Below are positions 1-11,189 of a DNA stretch of 64,000 nt, piece after piece. The notes beneath the pieces are model-generated. The model did not search any database. It saw nothing but the letters and a program-made list of their open reading frames with translations, and had not been told where the DNA came from. The stretch comes from Castor canadensis. Taxonomy: Eukaryota > Chordata > Mammalia > Rodentia > Castoridae. The translations under genes were made by a program, and so were the position numbers. The stretch is from NCBI RefSeq assembly GCF_047511655.1, contig NC_133402.1, positions 66,220,951 to 66,284,950 on the forward strand, given 5' to 3'. How positions within the stretch are numbered: position 1 is the stretch's first letter; each line of letters opens with the position of its first letter.

Positions 1-322
1 GATTTATTTTCTCACAGTTCTGGAGTCAAGAAGGCCAAGTTCGATTTTTCCTGGGCCAGCCCTTGGCTTGACACAGCCTCCCTTTTGCTGTGCTCATGCA
101 TTCTTCTCTCTGTGCGCACACATACCAGGTATCCCTGTGCACACCCAAATTTTCATTTTACAAAAGGACACCAGTCAGACAGGGCTCTAATGACCTTATT
201 TTAACTTAATTGCCTCTTTATTGAACCTGACTCCAAATAGAACCACATTCTGAGGAGATGGAGGTTGGGGACTTCAATACATGATTTTGGAAGGGGGAAA
301 AGGATGAATTCCACTGCATTAA
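1..322 (-). repeat. MaLR-type (MLT1/MST-like) LTR, cut by window edge
   Basis: Read on the minus strand, the segment has the typical MaLR order: a start near 'AATTCATCC', a 'GAAGTCC' block, 'TCAGAATGTGG', a 'CTAATGACC'-type block and an end in 'CTCCAGAACTGTGAG'. Such LTRs are non-autonomous ERVL relatives of mammals. No coding part is visible. Its 3' end lies outside the window. Subfamily is uncertain. Confidence 0.6.
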
Positions 323-325
323 AAA

Positions 326-1499
326 ACAATTGTCCATCACTCATATCAGCATCACTACAGGTCTAGACAAGTGTAAGCTCTCACACAAGTAAGTATATCC
401 ATCATGGTTATCAGACTGCTAAACTCATGAATAAAACATACTTATTTATTCCTGCTTCAATATTTGACTCTAACAACATCTAAGCGAACAATAAACTTTT
501 GTTGAATTAATACAATTGATTGAGTGAATGAATACAAATGTTTAACATCTTGGACAGTCACCAGCACACTCTCTGAATAAGAAAACTTAAAGGTTAGCTG
601 CAGTTGTGACTGAGATGAAAATGAATAGTCACTGCAATCTCTATTACTTAAAATTCATATTTTAATTAAACAAACTCAAACAATGTTGCAAGTTAAGTAG
701 ATAATTCTCATTTAGCAAGATCTCTCTTCTTAGTAAAGGCATAGAACTGAGTGTTTCTTGCTTTTTCTTCTTTATTATCCTAATTCATATACTTAAAATT
801 GGAATTGAATATTACCCCTAATCCTATACTGACTTACTTCTCTTTAGACTGGCCCTTTGGTTTCAGGTTATTATGAAGTAAAAATATTGCATTCAATTTG
901 ACTATTCCAGAGGTCTCTGCAATGTGCAGGCATAGTTTAAGTGTTTATTTAAGTTATTATGCAAATAGTGGTAGCAGTCAGTTTTTATCTATTCATCATA
1001 TTTTTAGCATTATACATCTCACCATCAGCCAAAAATTTGGTGTTTTTCTTTGCTCCAAGATCCATGATTCCTCTTTTTTACATATTAATGAAAAAAAAAA
1101 AAGAAAACCTGAAGATTTTCTGCTCTATACATTGCAGTATGTATGATATCTGCACCATTGTCTAGATTATGGCTGGTCAGATATTATTTCCACTCAACTC
1201 TTTAAAAAATAGAATAGGCCACCACTCATCAATTACTAATAGCAAAAACAGATTTGAAATTCAGTTTGAATAGTTTACCCTTAGCCACAAGTCAGTAACA
1301 ATTGAGCTCAGAGTGTAAGCAAATGTCCTCAAATCACATTTTTGAAAAAGCATTTATTTTTGCATCTTATTTTACTTAAAAGATTTGAGGCAGGTTATGA
1401 ATTTTAAGATCAGAGTTCATTTCTTACTGTATTTTCATAAGATTTGTTTAAAGAAGCATTTAGCAAATAAAGCTTGTGCCAAATTTCAAAGACACAAAA
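326..1499. other. Unassigned AT-rich sequence
   Basis: I recognise no gene or repeat. The short ORFs (82 and 68 codons near 898-1165) are chance frames, one of them crossing an A12 tract at 1091-1102. Confidence 0.5.
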
Positions 1500-1504
1500 G
1501 ACAT

Positions 1505-1620
1505 AAAGTCATGGACAGGAATAATTATTGGAGCCTTTCATTTTATTGATAAACTAAGGCCCATAAAGAGATGGCAAAGTGGAAAGTAAAGGTACAATCA
1601 CAAAGAGGCTTTTACTTTTA
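1505..1620 (-). repeat. MIR-like SINE remnant
   Basis: It contains a decayed copy of the MIR core seen in reverse: 'CATTTTATTGATAAACTAAG' followed by 'GCCCATAAAGAGATGG', like the usual 'cattttacagatgaggaaactgag..cagagagg'. Very diverged, so the ends are approximate. Confidence 0.45.
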
Positions 1621-1811
1621 GGTTCGGATATTGTTTCAGAAATGTGTATCAGCTAGGACTGCTGGGGAACAGGTAGGCATGTTTGTAGGTAATCTGTCAA
1701 CCAAAGATAATGAGTTCAGCCGGGAGAGTGCTGAGGAGCTAGCAATAGGTTTGGAAGTCAGTGGAGGATTGAGTCTTGTGGACTGGAAGATGAGAAATGG
1801 TATAAGTTCAT

Positions 1812-2165
1812 TATGACTGCTACAGTTTGAATCTTGACTATCCGCCAAAGGCACAGGTGGTAATGGATTGTCCCCAGCCTGTGTCATTCTTTAGTAAGTA
1901 GAGCCTAATGGAATGAAGTTAGGTCATCACTGTCATGCCCTTGAAGGGGATATTGGATCCATGGCCCTTCCTGTTTCTCTTTGCTTCCCAGCTGCCACGA
2001 CAGATTTTCCGAGCCATGTTTCCACCATGCTTCTTTAGTTCCACCACTGGCCCAGAGCATTATGGCTGCATCCTGTGAAATAATAAGCCACAATAAGTCT
2101 TTCCTCTTCACAAGTTGATTTATTGCTAATGTTTTGTTACAGTAATGGAAAGCTGACTGACACAG
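1812..2165 (+). repeat. MaLR-type solo LTR
   Basis: It starts near 'CTACAGTTTGAATCTTG' and ends in 'GCTGACTGACACAG', the common MaLR/ORR1-like terminus preceded by an 'AATAAGTCTTTCCTCTTC' polyadenylation block. About 350 bp is right for a solo LTR. There is no internal retroviral sequence on either side. Confidence 0.7.
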
Positions 2166-2704
2166 AAACTTAATTATAGTTTGTAATGATGCTAACTGAC
2201 AAAATAGACTAGTAATGGAAAAGTGATGCTAAGGACACCTGTGAGAAAATGACTGCCATTGATTCCTTTGTGAATTCATTAAGATCTACAGAAAAAGTAG
2301 GACTGTGACAACAGAGAAGGAAATGAATCCACAGAATGTGATGAAGAAAATAACAAGAGGCCTTTTACATAGTCCCATATTAAGTTCTGAAATCAACTTC
2401 ATCGCACTGAAATCAGTCCTATAAAATTTCAAAAAACATATGAATAAAGTGAGAAAAAGTTGTCATCAAAGAGGACAAAGGGGGTCCAAGATGACAGTAC
2501 CCAAAATGGTGTTAGTTATTGTGTTTGTGCAGAATAAATGAAATGAGTCAATCACATGTTCTCAGAAATTATTGCACAGCAATGGTTTAGAAATAATAAA
2601 TTTATTGTTTTTTAAACAAAAATCTGATGTGTATTTAAACAGGCCATGTCAAATAGACTCTAAATGCCTTTTGCCTTCTGTACCTGCGGTATACGCAGCA
2701 GGTC
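2166..2704. other. Unassigned sequence
   Basis: AT-rich, with no ORF or repeat that I recognise. It forms the left flank of the L1 insertion that follows. Confidence 0.4.
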
Positions 2705-2718
2705 TGTAAGACGGTCTT
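2705..2718. repeat. Left target-site duplication of the L1 at 2719
   Basis: TGTAAGACGGTCTT, repeated exactly at 3428-3441. Confidence 0.9.
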
Positions 2719-3427
2719 TTTTTTTTTTTTTTGTTCAAATTGAGAATATTTTGTGTTTTTTTTTTTCATTTTTCTTTTATTATTCATATGTGCATACAAG
2801 GCTTGGTTCATTTCTCCCCCCTGTCCCCACCCCCTCCCTTACCACCCACTCCACCCCCTCCCGCTCCCCCCATCAATACCCAGCAGAAACTATTTTGCCC
2901 TTATCTCTAATTTTGTTGTAGAGAGAGTATAAGCAATAATAGGAAGGAACAAGGGGTTTTGTTGGTTGAGATAAGGATAGCTATACAGGGCATTGACTCA
3001 CATTGATTTCCTGTGCGTGGGTGTTACCTTCTAGGTTAATTCTTTTTGATCTAACCTTTTCTCTAGTTCCTGGTCCCCTTTTCCTATTGGCCTCAGTTGC
3101 TTTAAGGTATCTGCTTTAGTTTCTCTGTGTTAAGGGCAACAAATGCTAGCTAGTTTTTTAGGTGTCTTTCCTATCCTCACCCTCCCTTGTGTGCTCTCGC
3201 TTTTATCATGTGCTCAAAGTCCAATCCCCTTGTTGTGTTTTCCCTTGATCTAATGTCCACATATGAGGGAGAACATATGATTTTTGGTCTTTTGGGCCAG
3301 GCTAACCTCACTCAGAATGATGTTCTCCAATTCCATCCATTTACCAGCGAATGATAACATTTCGTTCTTCTTCATGGCTGCATAAAATTCCATTGTGTAT
3401 AGATACCACATTTTCTTAATCCATTCG
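2719..3427 (-). mobile_element. Recent 5'-truncated LINE-1 with target-site duplications
   Basis: In L1 sense (minus strand) this is the C-terminal end of ORF2 (bases 3240-3427, the 'KKMWYLYTMEFY'-like region), then the 3' UTR with its G-rich purine tract (2813-2871 seen as C-rich) and an A tail seen as T16 from about 2717. It is flanked by an exact direct repeat TGTAAGACGGTCTT at 2705-2718 and 3428-3441, the mark of target-primed reverse transcription. Low divergence from the copies at 15150 and 22867 and the perfect duplication point to a young insertion. Non-functional. Confidence 0.9.
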
Positions 3428-3441
3428 TGTAAGACGGTCTT
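3428..3441. repeat. Right target-site duplication of the L1 at 2719
   Basis: Exact copy of the 14 bases at 2705-2718. Confidence 0.9.
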
Positions 3442-3940
3442 ACAGTCCAGACCTAGGAGCTATTGTACATGACAGCACATATTGCACTAGGAATTGAGGG
3501 GAGTCTCTGCTTTCACATAGCCTTTGTCCCAAAGTCATTTTCCAACATAGAAAAACTCCCTTTTCTTCCTTTCCAATGGTGTTTATGGTAAGGAGGAAGA
3601 TTACTATTTCACAAGATGAGTTTTCACATGGTTTGGATGATCTGCCACCCATTTCAGAGAACTTGAGACATGGGGAAGCTCAGATGCCAGCCATTTGAAG
3701 CAGGAAAATGACTGATTCCTGTCTGTTTTCCTCCCTGGCTCAGCCCCTACAGTGTTTTTATCCTAGCACTGTGAACCTTAAAGCAAAGCTGAAACATCTG
3801 TCAGGGCTAAGGTATGTCTAATCTAAATTTGTCTGTGTGTATACAGTCATTAATTGTATAATACTTTCTGAAAAGTGAGCATATCACAATTAAAGGGTAG
3901 CCCACTTCATGACATTTCTTCTGAATTCAGTTTTGCTACA
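3442..3940. other. Unassigned sequence
   Basis: No repeat or gene recognised. The 70-codon minus frame at 3440-3652 shows no family features. Confidence 0.4.
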
Positions 3941-4027
3941 CTTTTTTTTTGTCACTACTGGGGTTTGAACTCAGGACCTTGCACTTACTAAGCAGGTTTT
4001 CTTGTGGTTGAACCACAACCCCAGCCC
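3941..4027 (-). repeat. ID-type tRNA-derived SINE
   Basis: On the minus strand it reads 'GGGCTGGGGTTGTGGTTCAA' (A box region), then 'AGTGCAAGGTCCTGAGTTCA' with a B-box-like 'GAGTTCAAACCCC', then an A-rich tail seen as T9 at 3942-3950. Length of about 75 bp plus tail fits ID elements of rodents, which are pol III transcribed and moved by L1. Confidence 0.8.
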
Positions 4028-4107
4028 ACCTTACTCTTGTTTTTAATAAAAGTTTGGTTTGTGGAAATGAGTGTCAGAATTCCAAGGATTATTTGATAAT
4101 GCTCAGC

Positions 4108-4490
4108 AATTGGTTGAATTACATTCTCTGAAAGGCTATATTAAAACTATCTCCTGGTACCCATGAATGTATGTCAACTTATTTGGAAATCAGTTGTTTG
4201 AGGATACAATCATGTAAGCTAAGAGCAAACTAGATTATAAAGGAAGAGATATTTAGAAACAGAGACACACAGACAGAGGTAGTTATTGCTGTGATGAAAC
4301 TACAAACCAAGGAAAACCAAGGAAGAGGCAAAGAATGATTCTTCCCTAGGGCTTCCAGAAGAATCAAGTTCTGGAAACACCTTGATTTTAGACTTTTGGC
4401 TCCCAGAAAGATGAAATGATACATTTCTATTGCTTTACATCATCCAACTTGTGGCAATTTAATGCAGTCACCCCAGGAAACTAATACATA
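4108..4490 (+). repeat. MaLR-type (MLT1-like) LTR
   Basis: It has the MaLR landmarks in order: 'TTGAATTACATTCTCTGAAA', 'CTGGTACCCATGAATGT', 'TTATTTGGAAAT', 'ACACACAGACAGAGG', 'CTTCCAGAAGAATC', 'ACACCTTGATTTTAGACTT' and the end 'CCCAGGAAACTAATACA'. This is a nearly complete solo LTR on the plus strand with no internal region. Confidence 0.75.
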
Positions 4491-4967
4491 CTCTGAACTA
4501 TAATTTTTCTCTGATTATAAATTATCTGCTGATTGTTACATTTTTTCAAAAAATTTCTCATTGTGAAACATTCAATTCCTACTTTTCATATAGAAGATAC
4601 TGTGATATCTCAAAAATCTGCTAGTAATCTTAGGGACTTTGGAACAGAAGAGGTAAATTTAAGGGCAATAAACAGTTTCTCTTTCTAATGAAATCAATGT
4701 TAATTGGGTGAAAATAAATATCTTCATTCCTACCTTCTAACTGGCCTTAGACTCTTCCTGAAAGTATTCTAGTATGAAATCTCATGCCCCATTACCTTCC
4801 TGAGAACCCCAGAAGGAGATATTGATGATAACAGTGGTGATCATGTTGGAGATAGATATGATTGTGATTGCTAGAAATAGGATGGTTCCTTTCTTAACTC
4901 TTTGGGATTATAACTTGCCAACATTCACTGACATGTTCTTATATGTGATATATATATCCACAAAGAC
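4491..4967. other. Unassigned sequence
   Basis: No recognised gene or repeat. Confidence 0.4.
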
Positions 4968-4968
4968 A

Positions 4969-5010
<42 letters not shown>

Positions 5011-5012
5011 AC
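4968..5012. repeat. (CA)n microsatellite
   Basis: About 20 CA units, pure except near the right end (CATACACAC). Confidence 0.95.
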
Positions 5013-5232
5013 TGTTGATTAAATGTCAAAGTTTCCTTTCCCTTTGTGTCCTCATGAGCTCTGCAGAGATAAGTCTGAGATATAAGACTATGTGTGAGTA
5101 CTTTTCCAGAGGACCTGACACTCAGGAGATTCAATGCACAAAAAGAGGAAGATTTACTATAAATTTCTTTTCAAGTTGGTCACTGTTTTGGGCAATTCTG
5201 GGGTTAAAGTTTAAAATAAAGAAACTTCTCTG

Positions 5233-5577
5233 AATGTTCCATCACTGTGACAAAATACTCAAGAAAAGCAACTCAAAGGTGAAAAGATTTATTTGGGCTC
5301 AAGGATTCAGAGGTTTCAGCCCATTGGTCACTTGGCTCCATTACTTTGGGTCAGTGATAAAAAATAAACATCATGTCCGGGAAAGTGTAGCAGAGCAAAG
5401 CTGTTCACCTCATGTCTGCTGAGACAGGGTGAGGGGACACAGAGTTGCAATGTACCCTTCAAAGGCACACCCCCAGTGATCTACTCCCTTCAACTAGGCT
5501 GCACCTTCCAAAGTTTTCACCAACTCCCCATAGTGCCACCAACTGGACACTATGAGGCTTATAACAATACCTTTCAG
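5233..5577 (-). repeat. MaLR-type LTR
   Basis: On the minus strand it runs from 'AAGCCTCATAGTG' through 'CTGGGGGTGTGCCTTTGAAG', a block of C-rich 'CTGTGTCCCC', a polyadenylation block 'CCCAAATAAATC' and the terminus 'TTTTGTCACAGTGATGGAA'. It resembles rodent MT/ORR1-class LTRs; subfamily not determined. Confidence 0.65.
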
Positions 5578-6065
5578 CCTCCTCTCCTGAAATAATCCAT
5601 ATCGTCCCTCGAGGTCATTACTTCTCTCCAAGCCACCACCGCAAATGTGGCTAAGTGTCTCATACTACACATGCTACAAATCCAGAGTGAGGTAAGGGAT
5701 CCTCTTTGCTACTCCAGTATCATTTATGATTTCTTCCCTTGATTCTCACAAACTTTCCATCTTCTCCAACTCCTGCCAACAATTACAATTACTTCAGCAT
5801 TTGCACCAAGGTCTTACCAAACCTGTGGACTACCAGTTCTTTCTAGTAGCTAGCAAGGAACTCAGGCTGTTAAGCCAACAGGACTTAAATCCTTTCACCA
5901 ACCTTGTGAGTGAACTTGGGAAGCAGACCATCCCATACGTGGGTCTTAAAATGATTAACATCTAACACCTCAATTGCAATGTTGCAAAATCCCTGACCAG
6001 ATGTACCCAGGCAAGTATACCAGGATACCTGACCCACAGAGACTGTGAGATAACTGATGCTTTGC

Positions 6066-6490
6066 CCCCCACACACTTTTCTTCATGTGGGGAGTTTCAT
6101 TATGATACTTCTATACATGCATATAATATGCTTTGATAATATTCACATCATCTATTACCCTTCCTTTTCCCCTTCCTTCTATTCCCTTGCTTTTCTTTCT
6201 TGTAATCTTTAAATGGGTTTCATTATGAACTTTTCATGCATATACACAATGTACTTTAATCATATTCTTCCCCCTCATCCTTTCACCTTCATATCTCCCA
6301 CTGATCCCCCTCAAGTTGTCACCCCATTTGTGCTAACATCCACTTTTTCTTTATATCAAGCTTTCATATATGAGAGAAAAAGCATGCAGTATTTGTATTA
6401 TTCAGTGATCAGGAAGAATAAACTCACATGATTTGCAGAAAATGGATGGAACTGGAGATGAACATTAAGCCAAAGAAGTCAGATCAGAAG
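6066..6490 (-). mobile_element. Old LINE-1 3' fragment with inverted 5' part
   Basis: 6090-6370 reads as an L1 3' UTR on the minus strand; two related 'GTTTCATTATGA' blocks start at 6095 and 6218. From about 6390 to 6480 the sequence matches the C-terminal end of ORF2 in the plus direction ('AAAATGGATGGAACTGGAGA', 'AGCCAAAGAAGTCAGA'). A 5' part inverted relative to the 3' part is the known twin-priming outcome. A short repeat ATGCTTTGC flanks it (6058 and 6497 regions). Confidence 0.45.
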
Positions 6491-6504
6491 CACAATGCTT
6501 TGCT

Positions 6505-6572
6505 TTGTTTGTATATTTTGGTGCTGGGGTTTATGAACTATCATTGAATTACACCTCAGGTCTTAGATGTTG
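6505..6572 (-). repeat. Degenerate ID-type SINE
   Basis: 'TATTTTGGTGCTGGGGTTTA' followed by 'GAACTATC' and 'CACCTCAGGTCTTA' is a decayed ID element in reverse. Confidence 0.4.
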
Positions 6573-6632
6573 TTTTTTGAACCATTAAATTTTAGTGCAA
6601 TTTGTTACTTAGCAATAGATAATTAACACCGT

Positions 6633-7384
6633 ATCTATAGTCAAAAAAAAAACGTCATCTGGTCTTCTGACAACTGAAGTGTTTACTGGAAATTAAAGTT
6701 TTATCGTTGAGTAATTGCTAGGTTAGCAGCAACAATAATGACTCTAAGGAAGTATTAGGGAAATATGAAAAAAATTGCAAAGGGGAAGTCATGTGACCCT
6801 ACGACACACTCTGTGAAGCCTTCTTTATTAGAGTATTGTGAGTGTCATTGCCTGCTTGGGTCAGCTCTTATGGACTTGCTGTTCTCACTAAACAATACAT
6901 TACAGGTAGAATGACTCCAGTGCATTGTTTGAGTTGATCTTCTGGACCATCCGAGCAATTTAACACTTATTTCTCTTTATTTTCAGGCTTCTGCTCTGCT
7001 TAATTTAGTTATATCTTCATGTCATCATCTACTGTAAGATGTATCCATCTCAGATTCTTCTCTGCCACCTCCTTTTTTTTTCCTACTGTTGCTCACATGG
7101 ACTATGATATTAACAAGTCATGGTGTCTGATGGGCTCAACCTTGTGAAGTTCTGAGCTCATCACACACAGGTCACTATGCTTAACCTTTGTTCTGCCTGG
7201 CTTGAATTCATTGCTACCATTTGCAAAATGTAGACATTTACTTATCTTTTCTAACTTTGTCCAGGGATTGTCTTGCACTGTATTTTGAAGGCTTTTATCT
7301 GGGATGACTATCATAATCTTATAACTGAACCAATTCAGACATGGTTTAGTGATCCTGTAGCACAAAAATGACACTAGTCTGATC
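6633..7384. other. Unassigned sequence
   Basis: No repeat recognised. The 96-codon minus frame at 7102-7392 has no recognisable domain. Confidence 0.4.
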
Positions 7385-7560
7385 AGGAGCACAGCATAGA
7401 AATCAAGGGCATGGATGGGTTAGACAGTCCTTTGCAACCTCCCATTACTCATCTGTTAAGTGGAAAGGTGATCATCTCTACTTCATTGGGTGATTGGAAG
7501 GTTAAATGAATTAAATATTTAAATCATTAGGTGATTTTAAGTCCTATGTGTCTTTAGCAT
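7385..7560 (+). repeat. MIR SINE remnant
   Basis: It has the MIR core order: 'AGCACAGCATAGAAATCAAG', 'TACTCATCTGTTAAGTGGAA' and 'GGTTAAATGAATTAAATA'. Ancient and diverged. Confidence 0.6.
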
Positions 7561-7684
7561 AGGATATTGCATGTCAGCTATATATGTTAAATATAACCTC
7601 AAAAATATGAAAATCTTACATCTCTAAACTATTTCCAGGTTTTCACATAAATTATATCATGCAATTGTAGCAAAAAATAAAATA

Positions 7685-7800
7685 GAGGGATAGCAGAGGT
7701 GATTGTACCCATTTTACAGATCACAAAACAAAGGTTTAAAACTTTAAATAATGAGCATAAAATTTCCTGTGTCAGGGCGGAAATTTGAATCTATCATTTT
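7685..7800 (-). repeat. MIR SINE remnant, reverse
   Basis: 'ACCCATTTTACAGATCACAA' followed by 'AACAAAGGTTTAAAAC' and a late 'CGGAAATTTGAATC' block is the reversed MIR core. Confidence 0.55.
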
Positions 7801-7954
7801 CCGAATTTTGTTTCTGAGACTTCTGCTTTAGACAGACAGATTGTGCCCACATATTTCCTGAGTACTCAGTGGATGAGTACTCAATGGGTTGTGGGTTTTC
7901 CTGCCCTTCGCCAGTCACCACCACATAGAGGCTCAAACTTTCTACTGTAGAACA

Positions 7955-8170
7955 AGGAGTGTGTGTGTGGGGGGGAGTATGTGTGTGTGTGTGTGCTTGT
8001 GTAGTGTGTGTGTGTGTATGTGTGTGGTGTGTGTGTGGTGTGTGTGGTGTGTGTGGGGGGGTGTGTGTGGTGTGTGTTGTGTGTGGTGTGTGGTGTGTGT
8101 GTGGTGTGTGATGTGTATGTGTGTGTGGTGTATGTGTGTGTGGTATGTGATGTGTGTGTCTCTGTGTATG
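7955..8170. repeat. Compound (TG)n / TGTGTGG tract
   Basis: About 215 bp of TG dinucleotides broken by GG, GTGGTG and TATG variants, including G-runs at 7970-7976 and 8055-8061. Both strands are open in several frames (Cys/Val-rich plus, Thr/His-rich minus), which is a by-product of the repeat and not a gene. Confidence 0.95.
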
Positions 8171-8505
8171 CATGTGCTCACACAATGGGAATGGAAAGAA
8201 GAGTTGAACTGAGAATGAGAAGGGAAAAATAATCACCACAGACATGGAAGCTCTTTAGGGCAATCTTCATTTACTTGTTCATCAATCTGGAAGGGAGAGC
8301 TCCTATTGTGTGGGGATCTTTTTTTATTTGAATATCAAAAATTAATTTTTGGCCATTGCTCAAGAGCTTTGGATGCTCACGGCAGCACTTCCCAGCCCTT
8401 CTTTGGAGTCTAGTTCCACTTTGTGTTTATTTAAGTGTTAGAAAAAACTCCAATCCTACCATTTGACAGAACAAAATAAAATCATAAAATAAAGTGGGAT
8501 CTATA
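8171..8505. other. Unassigned sequence
   Basis: Nothing recognised. Confidence 0.4.
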
Positions 8506-8697
8506 CCTCATTTTTTTCTTTTTTTGTGGTACTGGGACTTGAACCCATGGCCCTGTTTTTTGAAGGGTTTTTTTGAGATAGAGTCTTGCAGAACTACTTG
8601 CCTGGGCTGGCTTCAAACCACGATCCTTCCTGATCTCTGCCTCCTGAGTAGCTAGGATTACAGGCATGAGCTGCTAGTGCTGGGCTTGCACCTCATG
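8506..8697 (-). repeat. Composite SINE (ID-like + B1/7SL-like)
   Basis: Left part: 'TTTTTGTGGTACTGGGACTT' 'GAACCCATGGCCC', the reversed tRNA-type unit (shortened). Right part: 'TTTTTTTGAGATAGAGTC', 'GCCTGGGCTGGCTTCAAACC', 'TGATCTCTGCCTCCTGAGTA', 'GCTAGGATTACAGGCATGAG', the reversed 7SL/B1-like unit with its pol III box region. A likely short duplication (ACCTCAT) flanks it. Confidence 0.85.
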
Positions 8698-10974
8698 TTT
8701 TTATGGCACTTGAATGATGTTTCTGTTTTTCCCATGAGCCAATGCAATGTTCTTAGCTGTACAAAAACACAGTAACACAAAAGAAAGTGCTCAGATTAAT
8801 GGAAGCAAGTAAATCATGTATTAATCCATCTATCTGGTGTGTTAAATCCCTCTGTTTTTCTTCCTCACTCTCCTTTAATGCTTCATTGCCACTAGTCATA
8901 GACATCATACTTGCAAAATATCAGAAGAATATAATGAAAAAAATATTCAAAACCTGCTTTAATGTCTGGATTTAGTGTCTTTTTATATTTTACTTTTTTA
9001 TTTTTATAGGAATGCACTGTCAGCAGAGAGCTATCAGGTCCTTGTGCTTTATCTGTAGCACCGGTGGCAGCTCCGCCTGTCTACTTCTGGCTTGTGAGAG
9101 TTTCTTTCCTTTGGGGTGGTGGCTGGTGCCAGAACGAGAGGATATATCATGCCCTCAGAGAGTCAAGAGCAGCTGGTGCAGTTGCCCTGGCGTTTATGGG
9201 ATATTATAGGCATAAAGGCACATTTGGAATGGGTTGGGGAAAGAACTTAATGCTTCTTTCTTTTATCTTTATAATCCACTTTCCTAGCAAGGATTATCCT
9301 GCAGTTCATACTAAATTTAGCAAATGCAGATCTGACAAAAAAAAAAAAAAAAGCTGTGTTGCCACAAGGTGCTCAGAGAATGCAATATATGTGCTAAACA
9401 GATAAACTACCTTTTATCAAAGGAAACAATAAAGACACAAAAAACTTGTACAAATTGTTTTGTTGTGTTTTTGAACAATGAAAGCCATTTCTGGAAGAAT
9501 TAACCAGAGGGAGTTGTACATCTGGAGAGCAGTGAACACGTAGTTTCTGTTTGGGAGAAAAACTGGCATTATTGCCAAAAAATTATCCATCTGTAGTATG
9601 ATCCAAATTTGTCAAGCTGGGAGTGTCATAGAGAAGAATTTGATACTAGAAATTTGCATTAGATGGCATTTTCACTTACATCTTCCTTTGTTTCTGGCAG
9701 AATTTTTGTAGTGTGTATTTAGTAAAGCGCTACAGAAACTTGATAAAGTGAAACAAGGGTCATAGTGTCATAATGGTGATGTTTTAAAATTTTGTGTAAA
9801 TAACCTAAGTCTCAGGGCAATTCAGAAATTACTCATTGGTGCTCTGTGGTCTGCTATTTCATGCTCTCACACTTCCCATTTTTCTTTCCTAATATTTTTT
9901 CCTGACCGTATATGGTAGGCCTCCCTTTCAATGAATATTTGCATAGGGAAGATTGCAGGATTTCAACTCTGTACTACCCACTTATTAAATAATTAATTCA
10001 GCAAATAATTGAGGAACAACTATGGTCCACAGACCTGGGAAGGCACTCAAACTATAGCATTGAATACTCTTCAGATGAAGGATTAAAATAGTAGAGTGAA
10101 ATTCTCTAATTACAGAGGAAATGGCACATAAATAAAAACTATTAAATATTATATGATTGAGCTCAAAGAAACAAAAAGTTGTAGTATGGTAGAAATAAAG
10201 AAGAACACAAAACCAAGGCTGTCAGCTGAAGCTTAGGTCAAGGCAGTCTGAGTTTCCAACAAACATTTAAACTTTTGGATCATGGGTTTAATGCCCAGAT
10301 AAAGGTACAGATGAAGCTCACCTGCCTTCAAAGGCAAGAAGCCTCTAAATGAACTCAGGAACTTTTCACTCTTCTAATATATAACATGGAAACTTTCCTT
10401 CTAACCACTGCTCAAGGGGTTGAGAGAGTAACCTGCTAGAAATTAGAATCCAAGCACACTCAACATGCAGCTAGGAGATTGGAGTTTTTAACTCACAATG
10501 TGTTGAAAATAAATTTTGATTCTTTTCAGGGACAAATTGAATATCATACGTATGCATACATTTAAAAAAATACCCCTAAGGAAAGACAATAGCTACTGAA
10601 AATAATCATACCATTGATATCACCAAAACTTCCCATTATGAAGTAAACATCCACATGTCAGGAAATGAAACAAAAAGTTCAATCATAAACAACTGATCTT
10701 CAATATGTTACCTGGAGCAATCTTTTTAATATTTATATGTGTACTTTAGTTTTTCTCAAAATATCTTTATGACTCTTAATTCTCAATCTTATACATATGT
10801 CTATCTCTTGTTGCACACTGAACTTTACTTTGGTAGAGAAATTGTGGTGAATTATGGAATTTGAGGGGAGATTTCAAAATTGCTGGCTTCCTCATTCTCT
10901 CAGTAACTGTATATGGAGAGTTATGGTTTGTCAAGCATTGAACAATGTGTTAAAGACACAAAATAGGAAAGATA
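8698..10974. other. Unassigned sequence
   Basis: No gene or repeat recognised in this 2.3-kb stretch. A GC-richer patch (about 9010-9300) ends before an A16 tract at 9337-9352. A 113-codon plus frame (9064-9405) crosses that tract; it looks like no family I know, so I do not call a gene or retrocopy. Confidence 0.4.
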
Positions 10975-11189
10975 ACTTTTTTGTGGTATTGGCATTTGAA
11001 CTCAGGGCCTTGAATCCTTAGGTAGGCTCTGTACCACTTGAGTCATGGTAGCAGCTCTTTTTGCTTTAGTCATTTTACAGATGGGGTCTACTGCTTTTTC
11101 TTGGGATGGCCTTAAACCATGATCCTCCAGTTTCTACTTCCCATGTTAGCTATGGAATCGCAGGTATGAGTCACCATATCTGGCCTGAA
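10975..11189 (-). repeat. Composite SINE (ID + B1/7SL-like), old
   Basis: Reversed ID unit ('TTTTTGTGGTATTGGCATTT', 'GAACTCAGGGCCTTG', 'CCACTTGAGTCATG') joined to a reversed 7SL-like unit ('ACAGATGGGGTCTACTG', 'GATGGCCTTAAACCATGATC', 'ATCGCAGGTATGAGTCACC'). More diverged than the copy at 8506. Confidence 0.8.

Larger units (their letters stand above)
5880..6632 (+). repeat. MaLR-like LTR split by nested insertions
   Basis: The left part (5880-6065) carries 'CCTTGTGAGTGAACTTGGGA', 'CCTGACCCACAGAGACTG' and 'TGAGATAACTGATG'. The expected continuation ('GTTGTTTTTTGAACCATTAA', 'CAATTTGTTACTTAGCAATA', 'GATAATTAACAC') appears only at 6572-6632. The roughly 500 bases between are an L1 fragment and a degenerate ID SINE that landed inside the LTR. 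Confidence 0.55.

Noticed and set aside
7772..8245. 157-codon Thr/His/Pro-rich minus ORF and Cys/Val-rich plus ORFs
   Set aside because: Produced entirely by the (TG)n repeat.
9064..9405. 113-codon plus ORF followed by an A16 tract, possible retrocopy
   Set aside because: The protein resembles no family that I can name, the frame runs through the A tract, and I see no flanking duplication.
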